A stretch of DNA of 64,000 nt from DATARR01 sp044868005 (GTDB lineage: Bacteria > Acidobacteriota > Thermoanaerobaculia > Multivoradales > UBA5704), in contig JBIOVX010000232.1 in NCBI GenBank assembly GCA_044868005.1, positions 7,834-71,833 of the forward strand. Reading direction: 5' to 3'. The translations under genes were made by a program, and so were the position numbers. Positions 52,624 through 60,702 of the stretch are shown piece after piece. A model generated the notes under the pieces. The model saw only the letters and a program-made list of their open reading frames with translations, was not told where the DNA came from and made no database searches. How positions within the stretch are numbered: position 1 is the stretch's first letter; every line of letters starts with the position of its first letter.

Positions 52624-52645
52624 GGGCGGCCACGTAGGGCCGCCC
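52624..52645. repeat. GC hairpin/REP-like element between convergent genes
   Basis: GGGCGGCC then ACGTAG then GGCCGCCC forms a perfect 8-bp stem. The right part GTAGGGCCGCCCCTAC has the GTAG...CTAC outline of the hairpin families at 12096 and 63946. It can terminate transcription of the outer-membrane protein gene and of the convergent epimerase unit. Confidence 0.6.
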
Positions 52646-52655
52646 CTACAAGGGA

Positions 52656-53000
52656 TCACGAGGGCACCTCGCCCGTCTCTTCCCCGGCCTCCTCCTCCAG
52701 CCCGAGGTACCGCTCCACCGGCAGGCCGACGCGCCGCTGGAAGCGCTGGCGATAGCTCTCGACCTCGCCGACGGCTTCGTCGAGAAAGATCCGCTCCACC
52801 CGGAACAGCGGCACGAACATCGTCGAGAGACCCAGCGTCTGGTCGCCGTGCCGGGCCGCCTGCGCCATCCAGTCGTCGAAGCTCGAGACGTTGATGCCGC
52901 GCAGCATCACCCCCGCGATCCCCAGCTCCTGCAGGATCCCCCAGAACTTCTCCGTGGGATTGATCAGGTGAACGATCACCAGCGAGCCGGAACGGATCAT
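52656..53000 (-). CDS. Conserved small hypothetical protein
   Basis: 114 residues from ATG 53000, overlapping the epimerase stop by 4 bp. The first half is beta-rich and hydrophobic (SGSLVIVHLINPTEKFWGIL, IAGVMLRGINVSSFDDWMAQ), then TMFVPLFRVERIFLDEAVGE, then a charged acidic tail. It could be a small beta-barrel (Sm-like) protein by pattern, which is a weak guess. The tight coupling with methylmalonyl-CoA epimerase suggests either a regulator or an unrelated hitchhiker. Function unknown. Confidence 0.65.
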   Translation of the reverse strand: MIRSGSLVIVHLINPTEKFWGILQELGIAGVMLRGINVSSFDDWMAQAARHGDQTLGLSTMFVPLFRVERIFLDEAVGEVESYRQRFQRRVGLPVERYLGLEEEAGEETGEVPS

Positions 53001-53434
53001 GATGACCTCGAACCGCCAGCGTTTTTCTCCCCCTCTCCCGCGCCCTCTGATAATTCGATCAGCACGCCGCCAGCGCTCTTCGGATGGACGAACTGCACCC
53101 AGCAGCCGCCGGCGCCACGGGTGGGCTCGGGACGCAGCACCTGGTAGCCGCCCTCGCGCAGCCTGGCGTCGTCGCTCCGCACGTCGTTGCTCGCCAGACA
53201 GAGGTGATGGAGGCCAGGACCGCGCTTTTCCAGGAACTTGGCGATCGGCGAATCGTCCGTCGTCGGCTCCAGCAGCTCGATGCGCGACTCGCCGCAGGGG
53301 ATGAGCGCCACCCGCACGCCCTCCTGCGGCACCTCCTCGATGGCTTCGACGTGGAGTCCCAGCGACTCGTAGAACCGCCGCGCTTCGGCGATCGAACGCA
53401 CGGCGATGCCGACGTGCTCGATGCGTTCGATCAT
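52997..53434 (-). CDS. mce: Methylmalonyl-CoA epimerase
   Basis: 145 residues in two VOC (glyoxalase) modules: RIEHVGIAVRSIAEARRFYE and GPGLHHLCLASNDVRSDDAR, with metal ligands His7, the later His of HHLCL, and Glu in LIELSE; LLEPTTDDSPIAKFLEKRGP is the family signature between the modules. It interconverts (R)- and (S)-methylmalonyl-CoA. A non-conserved tail (GAGEGEKNAGGSRSS) overlaps the next gene. It overlaps meaB by 4 bp, which completes the propionyl-CoA pathway context. Confidence 0.92.
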   Translation of the reverse strand: MIERIEHVGIAVRSIAEARRFYESLGLHVEAIEEVPQEGVRVALIPCGESRIELLEPTTDDSPIAKFLEKRGPGLHHLCLASNDVRSDDARLREGGYQVLRPEPTRGAGGCWVQFVHPKSAGGVLIELSEGAGEGEKNAGGSRSS

Positions 53435-54441
53435 GCCATGCGCTCTTCCGTCGGTCCGGCGGGACCGCTCTCGGCGGCCACCACGCCGGTTTCGTCGCGT
53501 GCATCTTCGAGCACGCCGGTAAACAGGCGGTCGGCTACGCGGTAGGGATCGAGCCGCTGCTCGTAGCCATGCTCCACTTCGCGGTCCAGACCGAGCACCC
53601 GGTCGGCGGCGGCCACCACGCGTTCCTTGAGGATGGTCTCCACCCGCAGGCGCAGGTGCGAGAGGCGGCGGCGCGCGATCTCGCCGCTCGCGGCGAGGTG
53701 CTCGCGGTGCCGCTCGACCTCGGCGAGCACGCGCTCGATCCCTTCGTCGCGGGCGGCCACCGTCTTCACGATGGGTGGCAGCCACGCGCCGTGCTCGCCG
53801 AGCGACAGCATCATCTCGAGGTCCCGCGCCGTGCGCTCCACCCCCTCGCGGTCCGCCTTGTTGATGACGAAGACGTCCGCGATCTCCAGGATGCCCGCCT
53901 TGATGGCCTGGATGTCGTCTCCCAGGCCGGGCACGGTCACCACGACGACCGTATCGACGGTGCGCACCACGTCCACCTCGTCCTGCCCGACGCCCACCGT
54001 CTCCACCAGCACCCAATCGAAGCCGGCGGCGTCGAGCAGGTCCACGGCATCGCGCGAGGCGCGGGCGAGCCCGCCCATGGCGCCGCGGGTGGCCATGGAG
54101 CGGATGAAGACGCCGGGATCGGTGTAGAGGGACTGCATGCGGATGCGGTCTCCCAGCAGGGCGCCGCCGGTGAACGGGCTCGTCGGGTCCACGGCCAGGA
54201 TGCCCACCGTCTCTTCGCGTTTCCGGCACAGGCGGGCCAGCCGGTCCACCAGCGTGCTCTTGCCCGCGCCCGGCGGTCCGGTCACCCCTACCACCTTCGC
54301 CTTGCCGGTGGCCGGATAGATGCGGCGGATCAGCTCGCGCTGCCCCTCGCCGCCGTCCTCCAGGATGGAGATCGCGCGGCCGAGCGCCCGCGGCTGGCGG
54401 GCAAGGACGCCGGGGACGATGTCGTCGAGGGGGGCCCTCAC
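53431..54441 (-). CDS. meaB: Methylmalonyl-CoA mutase-associated GTPase MeaB
   Basis: 336 residues. G1 P-loop GVTGPPGAGKSTLVDRLARL, G2/G3 region ILAVDPTSPFTGGALLGDRI with VLVETVGVGQDEVDVVRTVD, and G4 NKAD in VFVINKADREGVERTA are intact, matching the MeaB/ArgK family. The C-terminal dimerisation arm follows. MeaB protects and gates adenosylcobalamin in methylmalonyl-CoA mutase. The mutase subunits are not in the window. Confidence 0.94.
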   Translation of the reverse strand: MRAPLDDIVPGVLARQPRALGRAISILEDGGEGQRELIRRIYPATGKAKVVGVTGPPGAGKSTLVDRLARLCRKREETVGILAVDPTSPFTGGALLGDRIRMQSLYTDPGVFIRSMATRGAMGGLARASRDAVDLLDAAGFDWVLVETVGVGQDEVDVVRTVDTVVVVTVPGLGDDIQAIKAGILEIADVFVINKADREGVERTARDLEMMLSLGEHGAWLPPIVKTVAARDEGIERVLAEVERHREHLAASGEIARRRLSHLRLRVETILKERVVAAADRVLGLDREVEHGYEQRLDPYRVADRLFTGVLEDARDETGVVAAESGPAGPTEERMA

Positions 54442-54442
54442 C

Positions 54443-55591
54443 TCACCGCCCCTGCAACAACTGCCGGGCGATCACCAGGCGCTGGATCTCGCTGGTCCCC
54501 TCGCCGATAGTGCAGATCTTGGCGTCGCGGTAGTACTTCTCGGCCCGGTAGTCCTTGATGAAACCGTAGCCGCCGTGGATCTGCACGCCGCGCTCGGAGC
54601 AGAAGACGGCCGCCTCGCCGGCGTAGAGCTTGGCCTCGGACGCGAGCCGGGTCACCTTCTCGCCGCGGTCCATGGCCTCGGCGGCGGCGAAGGTCAGGGC
54701 CTCGGCGGCCGCGACGCGCACCGCCATCTCCGCCAGCATGAATTGCACGGCCTGGAACTCGGCGATGGGTTTGCCGAACTGCTCGCGCTCCTTCGCGTAG
54801 GCGACGGAAACGTCGAAGGCGCCCATCGCCGTGCCGAGGCCGAGGGCGGCGATCGAGATGCGGCCACCGTCGAGGATCTGCAGCGCCTGGATGAAGCCTT
54901 CCCCTTCCCCGCCCAGCATGCGGTCGTCGGAGACGAAGCAGTTCTCCATCACCACCTCGGCGGTGTCCGAGGCGCGGATACCCAGCTTGTTCTCCTTCTT
55001 GCCGGGACGGAAGCCTTCCATCCCCTTCTCCAGGACGAAGGCCGAGATGTTGTGATGGCGAGGCCCGTTGGGATCGGTGACGGCGAAGACGACGCAAATG
55101 TCGCCCACGCTGCCATGGGTGGTGAACGTCTTGGCGCCGTTGAGGATCCAGCCGCCGTCGACGCGCTCGGCGCGGGTGCGGGTGCCGGCGGCGTCCGATC
55201 CCGCCCCCGGCTCGGTGAGGCTCCAGGCGCCGATCTTCTCGCCGCTGGCCAGCGGTGTCACCCAGCGCTGCCTCTGCTCCGGGCTGCCGTACTTGAAGAT
55301 GTGGTTCGTGCACAGCGAATTGTGAGCGGCGACGCTGATGCCCACCGAGGGATCGACGCGCGAAAGCTCGGTGATGACGATGACGTACTCGACGTAGCCG
55401 AGCCCCGCGCCGCCATACTCCTCCGGAAAGAGGACGCCGAGAAAGCCCAGCTCTCCCGCCTTCGCCATCACCTCGCGAGGGAACTTCTGGTGCTCGTCGA
55501 TCTCGTCGACGAGAGGATCCACCTCGCGGCGCGCAAACTCCCGCGCGGTCTCCTGAATGGCGCGCTGCTCCTCGGTGAGCGAAAAGTCCAC
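54443..55591 (-). CDS. Acyl-CoA dehydrogenase
   Basis: 382 residues, full length. WSLTEPGAGSDAAGTRTRAE contacts FAD and substrate; FGKPIAEFQAVQFMLAEMAV and GVQIHGGYGFIKDYRAEKYY are standard blocks; YRDAKICTIGEGTSEIQRLV carries the catalytic Glu (GEGTSEIQ) in the position used by short-chain and branched-chain enzymes. Two bp separate its stop from meaB start, so it belongs to the same operon. Substrate is probably a short or branched acyl-CoA feeding propionyl-CoA, by context. Confidence 0.94.
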   Translation of the reverse strand: MDFSLTEEQRAIQETAREFARREVDPLVDEIDEHQKFPREVMAKAGELGFLGVLFPEEYGGAGLGYVEYVIVITELSRVDPSVGISVAAHNSLCTNHIFKYGSPEQRQRWVTPLASGEKIGAWSLTEPGAGSDAAGTRTRAERVDGGWILNGAKTFTTHGSVGDICVVFAVTDPNGPRHHNISAFVLEKGMEGFRPGKKENKLGIRASDTAEVVMENCFVSDDRMLGGEGEGFIQALQILDGGRISIAALGLGTAMGAFDVSVAYAKEREQFGKPIAEFQAVQFMLAEMAVRVAAAEALTFAAAEAMDRGEKVTRLASEAKLYAGEAAVFCSERGVQIHGGYGFIKDYRAEKYYRDAKICTIGEGTSEIQRLVIARQLLQGR

Positions 55592-55707
55592 GGACGTTCC
55601 TCCTCCAGGCCCCCGGGTGAGGGCGCGGCGATGCTATCAGAAGGGATCTTGCAGGTCGCGGCGTTCTGCCCTTCGATCCGCCGGCTGGAGGCGCTCGAAA
55701 AAATCGG

Positions 55708-56172
55708 CTATGGCTTCGGTGCCGGCTCGGCCGATGCGTGATCGAGGACATAGACCCAACGCCCATCACGCCGCTCCGCCACCTCGGTGAAGCGTCCCAG
55801 CAGAACCACGGACTTGTCGCTGCCCTTGGGCACCAGCGTGAGGGTGATCCGTCCCCACCCCACGGACCGCTCGCCGACGGTCGTGTAGTGAGTCTCGGAG
55901 AAGGAAGCATCCTTGACCGTGTTCGCTGCGAGCAGATCCTTGAAGCTCTGCCGGATCGCTTCCGCGCCCTTCAGCTCCGCTGAGTCCGGAAGCCAGGCGA
56001 CGGCGTCGGGGGCGTAGCAATCCATCACCGCCTCCAGATCGCCCGCCTCGACGGCCTTCTCCCATGCCGCGTCCACCCCCTGCACGCCGCCTTCCTCCGC
56101 AGCCACGGCTCGCGAACCAAAGCTGGCGACGGCGAGCGCCGCAATCCCCAGTGCCCAGATCCACTGACGCAT
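55708..56172 (-). CDS. Secreted SnoaL/DUF4440-like NTF2-fold protein
   Basis: 154 residues with signal peptide (WALGIAALAVASFGSRAVAA). The NTF2-like fold is recognisable: AAWEKAVEAGDLEAVMDCYA then DAVAWLPDSAELKGAEAIRQ, SFKDLLAANTVKDASFSETH, and a final GRWVYVLDHASAEPAP. Secreted members are widespread and of uncertain function (ligand binding or ketosteroid-isomerase-like chemistry). Array 2 begins 37 bp upstream of its start, so any binding to that array would sit at its promoter. Confidence 0.8.
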   Translation of the reverse strand: MRQWIWALGIAALAVASFGSRAVAAEEGGVQGVDAAWEKAVEAGDLEAVMDCYAPDAVAWLPDSAELKGAEAIRQSFKDLLAANTVKDASFSETHYTTVGERSVGWGRITLTLVPKGSDKSVVLLGRFTEVAERRDGRWVYVLDHASAEPAPKP

Positions 56173-56208
56173 CTCAATGCCCTCCCTTCATGTGATCTTG
56201 CTCTGATT

Positions 56209-56850
56209 ATGCGCCACGCCGCCGCCGAGTTGCGCCTGCCGGACGGCGGTTTGCCTCGCGCGGACCGGGCCGGCCAGCGCAATCCTCTCGGCGCGGCGCG
56301 TTCGTTGCGAGCTCTGCGGCACTCGCCAGGAGCTCTACGTCATTCGTACCGCGGTATGCCTCAGAGGGAGAGCGGCACGCCTCATTGGAGTTGGGATTTG
56401 CGTCACGGCGGCCGCGGTACGCGTCATTCAGGCCTCGGCGCGCATCATTCGCTCACGGAGTTGCATTATGAAAACCACGATCTGCGCCATTCACACCGGC
56501 AGTTGCGCGAGGCAACCCGCAGGACGCCGCATTCGCTCACCGGCATGCATCGCTGAAGTCCCGGATTGCGTTATGCATGCCGCGGGTTGCCTCATTAGAC
56601 CCGCGGTCTGCGTCATGCATTCCGAGATCCCAATGACGCGTACTCCGGTGCGCATGAGGCAGATCGGCGAGCGAATGATGCGTGAGCCCGTGCGGGAGAT
56701 CCGAGCCGTCTTCCTTGCGATCCGCGAACGCCTCTTCCCGTCGCGGCGGCGGCTTTCGGTGACGCACGAAGGGCCGCTTGTGATTCAAGACGCGGGTTTG
56801 CTCGCGCGGAAAGACTGGCGCGTGATCCATCCGCGGATGCGCGTGATGAG
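56209..56850. repeat. Second 21-bp-period array, TGCGTCAT-type core, with orientation switch
   Basis: Forward cores (consensus TTGCGTCATTC) fall every 21 bp from 56209 to 56608, 20 units, of which 56272 and 56293 are degenerate. From 56633 the core appears on the other strand (ATGACGCG, ATGAGGCA at 56654, ATGATGCG at 56675, GAGATCCG at 56696, GCGATCCG at 56717, GTGACGCA at 56759, GTGATTCA at 56780, GTGATCCA at 56822, GTGATGAG at 56843), again every 21 bp, 11 units. The period equals that of array 1 while the core differs. It fills the gap between a secreted-protein gene (downstream on minus) and a wHTH-like gene. Confidence 0.88.
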
Positions 56851-56866
56851 CGAGCCCCTCGCCGCG

Positions 56867-57349
56867 TCACACATCTGAGGTCGGAGCTTCCGAACGAGTC
56901 TTCTTGTACCGCGAGGGAGTCCTGCCGCCGCCGCGCACCTCGAGCGCGAGGACGCCTTCGTCGATCAGCTCCCAGAGCGTCCGGTACAGGGAGCCGCGAT
57001 CGGCCTCGTAGCCGAGCGCGCGGCAGAGATCGTTGCGGTCGAAGACATCCGGGACACGTGCCAGCGCCTTCCTGACTTCGTCCTGGAGCTCCCAAGCGTA
57101 GCGCCGGCGGCGTTTCGGCGGTGGCGCGGGAGGGGCCGGGGCCGGAGCGGCGGCCGGCTGAGACACGGGCTGTGAGAGGAAGGAGTCGGCTGGAAGAGCC
57201 GGAAGGGTCCCCGCCCCCTCAGCGGTCGTCATCCACACCAGCTCCAGGGCCCGAACCTGCTGGCGATGGGCGGCTTCGAGCAGCTCGAAGCCGGCGCGGA
57301 GCTGCTCGTCGAGCCGCCGTTTCCGGTCCTCGAATTCTTCGCGGGTCAT
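56867..57349 (-). CDS. Hypothetical protein with coiled-coil N-terminus and winged-helix-like C-terminus
   Basis: 160 residues from ATG 57349. The N-terminal 45 residues are a charged amphipathic helix (MTREEFEDRKRRLDEQLRAG, likely coiled coil), the centre is Pro/Ala-rich linker, and the C-terminal part has ELQDEVRKALARVPDVFDRN then DLCRALGYEADRGSLYRTLW and a Lys/Arg-rich end, suggestive of a winged helix (R-G-S-L-Y-R-T-L-W in the recognition position). Its stop directly abuts array 2, so it is a candidate binder by location only. Confidence 0.6.
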   Translation of the reverse strand: MTREEFEDRKRRLDEQLRAGFELLEAAHRQQVRALELVWMTTAEGAGTLPALPADSFLSQPVSQPAAAPAPAPPAPPPKRRRRYAWELQDEVRKALARVPDVFDRNDLCRALGYEADRGSLYRTLWELIDEGVLALEVRGGGRTPSRYKKTRSEAPTSDV

Positions 57350-57429
57350 AATTGCGTTTGCGATTGCATCACAAAGAGCGGCGCAACGCAAGAGGAGACC
57401 GCGCCTCCGAACAGCCACTCCCGCTGGGA

Positions 57430-58002
57430 TCAGCCGAGCGTCACCTTGACGTAGACCTCCGCCAGGAGCAGCTCGCATTGAATCGAAGGCAGAGCGATCG
57501 TCCTCTCGAAGCCAGTGACAGCGGTGAACAGCCAGCGGTTGTTTTCCTGTCTCAGGTATTGCTCGACGCGGAAGGAGTCCTGAGAGACGAGCAGATACTC
57601 GGTGAGGGAGGGGATCGTCTGGTAGTGCTCGAACTTTTTTCCCCGATCGTAAGCCTCAGTTGTGCGCGAGAGCACCTCGATCAGGAGCGTGGGATTGAGG
57701 AGGGTTTCCAGCTCTTCGTCCTCGAACTGCGGCTCGTCGCAGACCACCACGACGGCAGGATATGTGTACAGTCCCGTGGCAGGGACTCGCACCCTTTGAT
57801 CGCTCGCATACACCTCGCACGGCCGCTTCTTCAGTTGCAGACTGAGCTCCCGGCCGATGTTCAGGACGATCAGGTTATGGTTGCGGCTCCCTCCTGTCAT
57901 CGCGAACATCTCGCCGTCCAGGTACTCGCTCCTGATCTCCGCCCGGCGCTCGATCGCCAGGTACTCCTCGGGAGTCAGGTGGGTTTTCGTCTGGACATCC
58001 AT
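57430..58002 (-). CDS. Uma2 family (DUF820) endonuclease-like protein
   Basis: 190 residues from ATG 58002; a TTG at 58035 would add 11. The PD-(D/E)XK-like Uma2 pattern is clear: LTPEEYLAIERRAEIRSEYL with the Glu, DGEMFAMTGGSRNHNLIVLN, then SDQRVRVPATGLYTYPAVVV with the Asp, and LLIEVLSRTTEAYDRGKKFE carrying the E-x-L-S core. The family is expanded in cyanobacteria, Chloroflexi and Acidobacteria, with roles largely unknown. The gene seems intact. Confidence 0.88.
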   Translation of the reverse strand: MDVQTKTHLTPEEYLAIERRAEIRSEYLDGEMFAMTGGSRNHNLIVLNIGRELSLQLKKRPCEVYASDQRVRVPATGLYTYPAVVVVCDEPQFEDEELETLLNPTLLIEVLSRTTEAYDRGKKFEHYQTIPSLTEYLLVSQDSFRVEQYLRQENNRWLFTAVTGFERTIALPSIQCELLLAEVYVKVTLG

Positions 58003-58050
58003 ACGGACAGATGCTACAGCAACGGGCTGCATCAACCAAGGTTTAGGGGC

Positions 58051-58391
58051 TCAAGCCGCTTTCAGAACGAAGTTGACGCGCACGGCGTCGAACGGGAACA
58101 CGATCCGGCCTTCCTCGGTCTTCTGCAAGATTCCCGTATTGAGCAAGGCATGGACATCGCCATGTACCGCTTGACATCTCGTTGCACCCGACGCGCGGCC
58201 TCGCGCAAGGTCACCGGGCCCGCACCCGTCAGCGCCGAGAGCAATTCCCAGCGCTTCTGCGTCAGCACCTTGAACAACAGCGCTGGCGTCTCGAAGCTGA
58301 TGAATGCCCCCTGGGGACGCCCTTCGAAGGCGCGTAGCACCCGGGCGTTGGCTTCCTCGCGGGATGAGACTTCCAAGGTCAGGGTATGCAT
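58051..58391 (-). pseudogene. Frameshifted HVO_A0114-type putative DNA-binding protein
   Basis: From ATG 58391 the frame reads LTLEVSSREEANARVLRAFE, ALLFKVLTQKRWELLSALTG and VTLREAARRVQRDVK and then loses the family. From about 58170 a different frame gives VHGDVHALLNTGILQKTEEG and RIVFPFDAVRVNFVLKAA, stop at 58051, the expected C-terminus of the winged-helix family. A single missing base in the stretch around 58168-58172 (between Lys of RDVK and VHGDV) explains both. Unless it is a sequencing error, the regulator is inactivated. Confidence 0.8.
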
Positions 58392-58424
58392 GTCAGGTCT
58401 CCAGCACCACGATACCGGCTCAGG

Positions 58425-58643
58425 CTAGGTTTCCGATTCCCGCTTCTGCAGCTCTTTGGCCTTCTGGACAAGCGTAGAGGCATCCCAGTCGGGTAGCAGG
58501 GTTCGACGTTCCTCGGTGTAGTTGCCGGAGCCGGGATCATACTGGCGTAGGAATCGGACTGCATTAGCCCAGCCGAGGGCTTCAGCGAGAGCACGAAAGC
58601 CCCGATTCCTCAGTTCACTCTGATTGGTGATCAGTGCTTCCAT
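58425..58643 (-). CDS. Small antitoxin-like protein paired with a PIN protein
   Basis: 72 residues; its start overlaps the PIN gene by 13 bp. The sequence (TNQSELRNRGFRALAEALGW, ANAVRFLRQYDPGSGNYTEE) has no DNA-binding motif I recognise, although residues 8-35 are compatible with a helix-turn-helix. The gene order is unusual, with the toxin-like gene first on the strand. Assigned as antitoxin by size, overlap and partner only. Confidence 0.55.
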   Translation of the reverse strand: MEALITNQSELRNRGFRALAEALGWANAVRFLRQYDPGSGNYTEERRTLLPDWDASTLVQKAKELQKRESET

Positions 58644-59083
58644 TGGTAGACCTCCTCGATGAAGTGAACAGGGTCGGTCACCGGAACATGAAGCTCACCT
58701 GAGAACCGCGACGCAAGCTTGAGAAGTTGAAGATCAACAGTGAGAAACGCGGCCGCGTCAGACAGTTCTGCGGAGGCGAGATGAAATGCGTCGAAGTTCT
58801 TGAAGCCCTTCGCGATGAGCTCCTCGATACGAACGGACAGGTCGGTCTCGTTGAGCAGGGGGATCGCTACTGCCTCAGATAACCAGAGAGCGACCGCCTC
58901 GCGGCGGGCTTGGTCGGTGTTCAAGCTGTTTTCGAGGACGAGAGCCGGGCTTTGGAGCAGCTCGACGGTGTCCACCGGAAGGGCGAAGATACTAAGAACA
59001 GCCTCCGTCTGGAGCCGGATGATGGGCTCCTCCTGAAGGTCGAAGGGCCTCTTGAGGCAGCAGAGGTCGAGGTAGATGCGCAC
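58631..59083 (-). CDS. PIN-domain protein, probable ribonuclease toxin
   Basis: 150 residues. The PIN acidic triad is visible: Asp6 in MRIYLDLCCLKRPF, Asp in FKNFDAFHLASAELSDAAAF, and Asp in FLTVDLQLLKLASRF. The start DLCCLKRPFDL is typical of a subgroup of VapC-like proteins. Length is normal. PIN toxins cleave RNA; the overlapping small gene would encode its antidote. It lies in an island with other accessory genes and a frameshifted regulator on either side. Confidence 0.82.
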   Translation of the reverse strand: MRIYLDLCCLKRPFDLQEEPIIRLQTEAVLSIFALPVDTVELLQSPALVLENSLNTDQARREAVALWLSEAVAIPLLNETDLSVRIEELIAKGFKNFDAFHLASAELSDAAAFLTVDLQLLKLASRFSGELHVPVTDPVHFIEEVYQWKH

Positions 59084-59162
59084 GAGGAGAGTTTACCGCT
59101 CTTCCGGGACCCGCGCTTTTCGAGCAGGTCCATCGATGACATCGTTCTGGACTGCCACCGGC

Positions 59163-59851
59163 CTAATACCAGATGTGCATCGGAAGGCCATAGGAGTCGA
59201 TGGCTGAGGCCTCTGGCAGTCGTCGAGCGGAGCCGGCCAGGAGCCGTTTGGCGGACCACAGCGCCGCGAAGGCATCGGCGATATCGTCCGCGGCCACGCT
59301 TCGCGAGCCGATTTGCGCGACGACGCTGGCGAACGCCTCCGAGCCGAAATGCTCCGCGATGAGGCGCGGCGTTGCTCATGGCCGCGGACATCCTTCTTCG
59401 CATGGAGCATCGGGGAGCCTTGCCAGGAGGCGAAGGAGACCTCCGGATGGACCTCGAAGAGGTGCTGCCTGAGGTCGGTAGAGCGAACGCACTCATCGAC
59501 AGCTCGAATCTTCGGGAGAATTCCGAACGTCTGCTGCGATATGCGATGGCCGTTGTGCTGGTACGTGATCTCGCAGGCCTCTTCCCAGGAAGTCGCCTCG
59601 AGCGCCGGCCGGATCGGGCAAGGGAACACACTGCTGGCGCGAGGCCCGACAAACTTGCGCGCCGCGCCATCGGCTTCACGTGCGCCGCTATCGGGCAAGC
59701 CAATCGGAATGTCGATGGCGGCCAGAGTCCATGGTTGAGCCGCAAGCTCATTCGTAGTGAGAACCTGCGCCGTGAATGATGAAGAGCCCGGCATATGAGC
59801 GATGGCGAGCCACCGGGACTGGCAACCGTCGATGCCTGCTATCTGTTCCAT
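59163..59851 (-). pseudogene. Frameshifted DUF429 protein
   Basis: From ATG 59851 the frame reads AGIDGCQSRWLAIA and LAAIDIPIGLPDSGAREADG, RASSVFPCPIRPALEA, FGILPKIRAVDECVR and FEVHPEVSFASWQGSPMLHA, the DUF429 nuclease-like pattern. Near 59368 this frame loses sense, while another frame continues PRLIAEHFGSEAFASVVAQI, DDIADAFAALWSAKRLLAGS and SYGLPMHIWY, stop at 59163. One missing base accounts for the change. Either a decayed gene or a sequence error; the second frameshift within 1.2 kb suggests decay or local error. Confidence 0.78.
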
Positions 59852-60042
59852 GCTGCGCCAGGCGCCGAACGCCAGGTATGCCCAACAGCTTGGTAGTGTC
59901 GTTCCGTCTGGTTTAGGTGACTCCCCATGTCAAGGTTTCACAGCTAATGGGTGCTTCTGGGCTTGGGAAGATCCAGGGCGATACACGTTAGGGAAAGGGC
60001 TATTAATAACGCGTCGCCAGAGAGCTTGAAACTCAGGTAGAT

Positions 60043-60702
60043 CTAATTCAAGCGATGTGCGGTGAAGAATCTATGGCAAGCCTCTATCAGTGTAGCTACT
60101 TCTCTGGGTTCGATAGTCCCTAGATCTCCATGCATGACGCGATTGCGGACCTTGGCTGTGTAGTATCGGATCAAGTCCTGTTCGCTCCGGGTAATGAATC
60201 CATCTCGCGCAAGACGAATCGCCAAACCAGCGAGGCTGTCTTCATCTGGGGCGATTGCGAGGCGGTTTCGCTTGGCGATCGACCGAAGACCGAGTTCCAA
60301 TGTTGCAGAGGCCAGCATAGCGGATTCGTCCTTCTCGATCTCGTCACCCGAAGCTAACAAACTCTTCGCCTTCTCAAGGCGCAAGAGGCCGCTTGGCTGA
60401 GTCTTGATCTCGCGCTCAGCGGCTTCGAGCGCGCTCCTAAGGTCTTTACCAACGCTGCCCCAATCGATGTCTTTCAGGAACGCGAATCCGGCCTCGAGGG
60501 CTTTGGCGACAAGCAAAGTTCCGATTGCCGCCGCGAGAAAAGTCCCCAACTCATCTTGTGCCTTGAATAGGGACTTAGTAATATACCAGACCACCGCGAC
60601 CACGAGGGCTACCAGAGCGATGATTAAGAGAATCTTGCCTAGCTCGGGCTTAGGGGTTTCCTCAGCCAAGATAAAAAGAGCTGTCAGAGCGCGCAAGTTC
60701 AT
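60043..60702 (-). CDS. Membrane-anchored HEPN/DUF4145-like protein
   Basis: 219 residues. Two transmembrane segments at the N-terminus (ILLIIALVALVVAVVWYITK and LGTFLAAAIGTLLVAKALEA), a charged cytoplasmic linker, and a helical C-terminus with YYTAKVRNRVMHGDLGTIEP, where RNRVMH matches the R-N-x-x-x-H HEPN ribonuclease-type motif. It differs from classical HEPN toxins by its membrane anchor. Base use is less GC-rich than elsewhere in the window. No clear partner gene is adjacent. Confidence 0.65.
   Translation of the reverse strand: MNLRALTALFILAEETPKPELGKILLIIALVALVVAVVWYITKSLFKAQDELGTFLAAAIGTLLVAKALEAGFAFLKDIDWGSVGKDLRSALEAAEREIKTQPSGLLRLEKAKSLLASGDEIEKDESAMLASATLELGLRSIAKRNRLAIAPDEDSLAGLAIRLARDGFITRSEQDLIRYYTAKVRNRVMHGDLGTIEPREVATLIEACHRFFTAHRLN

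Noticed and set aside
56209..56850. CRISPR array or tRNA cluster
   Set aside because: Same reason as array 1; no cloverleaf potential seen and the units are too short.
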